A stretch of 64,000 bases of DNA from Candidatus Phelpsiimicrobium noxiivivens. Its GTDB lineage: Bacteria > Omnitrophota > Gorgyraeia > Velamenicoccales > Velamenicoccaceae. Location: positions 11,903-75,902 of the forward strand of contig MNVR01000008.1 of assembly GCA_001873995.1 (NCBI GenBank). The letters are read 5' to 3'. The notes beneath the pieces are model-generated. The model ran no database searches. It was not told where the DNA came from and saw only the letters and a list, made by a program, of their open reading frames with translations. Below are positions 63,100-64,000 of the stretch, in pieces. A program made the position numbers and the translations under genes. Position 1 is the first letter of the stretch, and each line of letters starts with the position of its first letter.

Positions 63100-63339
63100 T
63101 TACTTTTTTTTGGAATCTATGACTTTAGCTATCTGTTCAACGGAATGTTGCTTAGCCACCTCTTTTTCATAGATAGATATACCAAACTCTTTTTGAAGCG
63201 CTATACAGACCTCTACCATCTCAGTTGAATCAACGCCCAGGCTCTGCTCAAGCGATAAGCCTTCCCTGACCTCTTCAGGCTTTACCTTAAGAAGTTTCAC
63301 AATGACATCCTTAACTTTTGTTTTTGTATCCATATTCAC
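63100..63339 (-). CDS. Acyl carrier protein of the polyketide system
   Basis: 79 residues with the phosphopantetheine attachment Ser in LGVDSTEMVEV (DSxxxVE form of the usual DSL). Acidic helices typical of ACP. It overlaps the KS-beta gene by 4 bases, reproducing the KS-CLF-ACP order of minimal type II polyketide synthases. Confidence 0.9.
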   Translation of the reverse strand: MNMDTKTKVKDVIVKLLKVKPEEVREGLSLEQSLGVDSTEMVEVCIALQKEFGISIYEKEVAKQHSVEQIAKVIDSKKK

Positions 63340-64000
63340 CCTTTCTCCAATGCCAACACCGCATTGATACCGGCGCGGCCCCTTGAGATCACAATGGCCC
63401 GTCGGATATTATGTTCTTTAGCTCTATCCCTGCAATAGTTCAACCCCGCGCATTTCGGGTCTATATCTTTTAAGTTCAAAATCGGAGGTATAAGGCTGTG
63501 CTCCATAGCCAGGACCGTCACGAGCACATCCACGGCGCCTGAGGCGCCCAACAAATTACCAAACATAGTCTTAGGCGCGCTTACCGGGACATCTTTGGCG
63601 TATTTACCAAAAACTTCTTTGATGGCGGCGACTTCTGATATGTCGCCCTCTAATGTCGCTGCGCCATCAAGCGAAATATAATCTATTGTCTTAGGGCTAT
63701 AACCCGCGTCATCTAACGCCATCCTTATTGCCCGCGCCAATTGTTTACCGTTAGGGTCTGATTTGATCCTATCTACGCCATCGCACGTCGTGCCATAACC
63801 CGTAATATAGGCAAAGGCTTTCTTGCCTCTTTTTTTTGCCCTCTCTTCGCTTTCCAATATCATAATGCCAGCGCCTTCACCTACAACAAAACCATCGCGA
63901 TGCTTATCAAAAGGCCTATAAGCCTCCTCGGGATGTTCATTATTTTTGGATATTTGCCCGTTAGTATTACAACAAAGAAGCCCATACGGCGAAAGCGGGG
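63336..64000 (-). CDS. Ketosynthase-like chain-length factor (KS-beta), C-terminal part
   Basis: The frame is open to the window edge; 221 residues are visible. It aligns with the second half of KAS II/KS proteins: YRPFDKHRDGFVVGEGAG, then the position of the first catalytic His (normally HGTST) reads SLDGAAT, and that of the second (normally TGHLLGAAG) reads FGNLLGASGA. Asp and Asn in place of both His is the pattern of catalytically inactive KS-beta/CLF partners. The KS-alpha gene should lie just beyond the edge. Confidence 0.88.
   Translation of the reverse strand, partial: PLSPYGLLCCNTNGQISKNNEHPEEAYRPFDKHRDGFVVGEGAGIMILESEERAKKRGKKAFAYITGYGTTCDGVDRIKSDPNGKQLARAIRMALDDAGYSPKTIDYISLDGAATLEGDISEVAAIKEVFGKYAKDVPVSAPKTMFGNLLGASGAVDVLVTVLAMEHSLIPPILNLKDIDPKCAGLNYCRDRAKEHNIRRAIVISRGRAGINAVLALEKG

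Overview
The window reads like the genome of an uncultivated Gram-negative anaerobe. I see a complete Rnf complex, a group 3b type [NiFe] hydrogenase with hyp genes, GTP-dependent PEP carboxykinase, an ExbB/ExbD pair, much c-di-GMP signalling machinery, and many palindromic intergenic repeats built on CCTGCCGGCAGG. Taken together this resembles Omnitrophota (PVC-side candidate phyla). That placement is an inference from gene content and style, since no rRNA or ribosomal protein gene is present to test it.

Layout. Positions 1-2.7 kb hold trehalose synthesis: otsA fused to a membrane sensor, then otsB cut by the window edge. Positions 2.76-5.98 kb are a small degraded island between a 3' fragment of tRNA-fMet and the intact tRNA-fMet. 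It contains remnants of two toxin-antitoxin systems and a frameshifted transposase. Positions 6-11.1 kb carry ftsB, eno, an FtsH-like protease, a lipoprotein and purN. Positions 11.1-17.1 kb carry rnfBAEDGC and an MFS exporter. Positions 17.2-23.9 kb hold tRNA-Thr, comEC, exbDB, comEA, leuS and a receiver protein. Positions 24-27.5 kb are on the plus strand: tRNA-Ala, an NfeD/slipin pair, tRNA-Leu, and a c-di-GMP-I riboswitch in front of a receiver gene. Positions 27.5-34.1 kb carry an S4 protein, purC, pckG, two peptidoglycan-binding lipoproteins, and an NRAMP-like transporter beside an MgtE-N/CBS protein.

Positions 34.2-39.6 kb pair a PAS-GGDEF-HD-GYP protein with a Ni/Co ECF transporter (cbiMNQO). 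Positions 39.6-45 kb carry a radical SAM protein, rluB, a receiver protein, an M48 protease, a thioesterase, rlmN and a MOSC protein. Positions 45.1-47.8 kb hold moaC, moaA and moeA for molybdopterin. Positions 47.8-57.1 kb are the hydrogenase region: hydBGDA, its maturation protease, hypA (truncated), hypE, hypD, hypC and the C-terminal half of hypF. Nickel import, hydrogenase assembly, the NADP-type hydrogenase and Rnf form one redox theme.

The most interesting block is 57.1-64 kb. Reading leftward from the right edge it encodes a ketosynthase-like protein whose two catalytic His positions are Asp and Asn, as in chain-length factors (KS-beta) of type II polyketide synthases. An ACP, a PF04199-type cyclase, an SRPBCC aromatase/cyclase-like protein, an SDR reductase, an ACMSD-like amidohydrolase and a B12-binding radical SAM protein follow. 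This looks like an aromatic type II polyketide cluster in an unusual host, interrupted by a small nucleotidyltransferase cassette.

The window is also rich in repeat families. They include a two-hairpin element with covarying stems (4 copies), a REP-like element of about 90 bp (4 copies), an ATGAGACAAATC hairpin (3 copies) that supplies stop codons, and a 43-bp palindromic element inserted in frame in rnfC and rluB.
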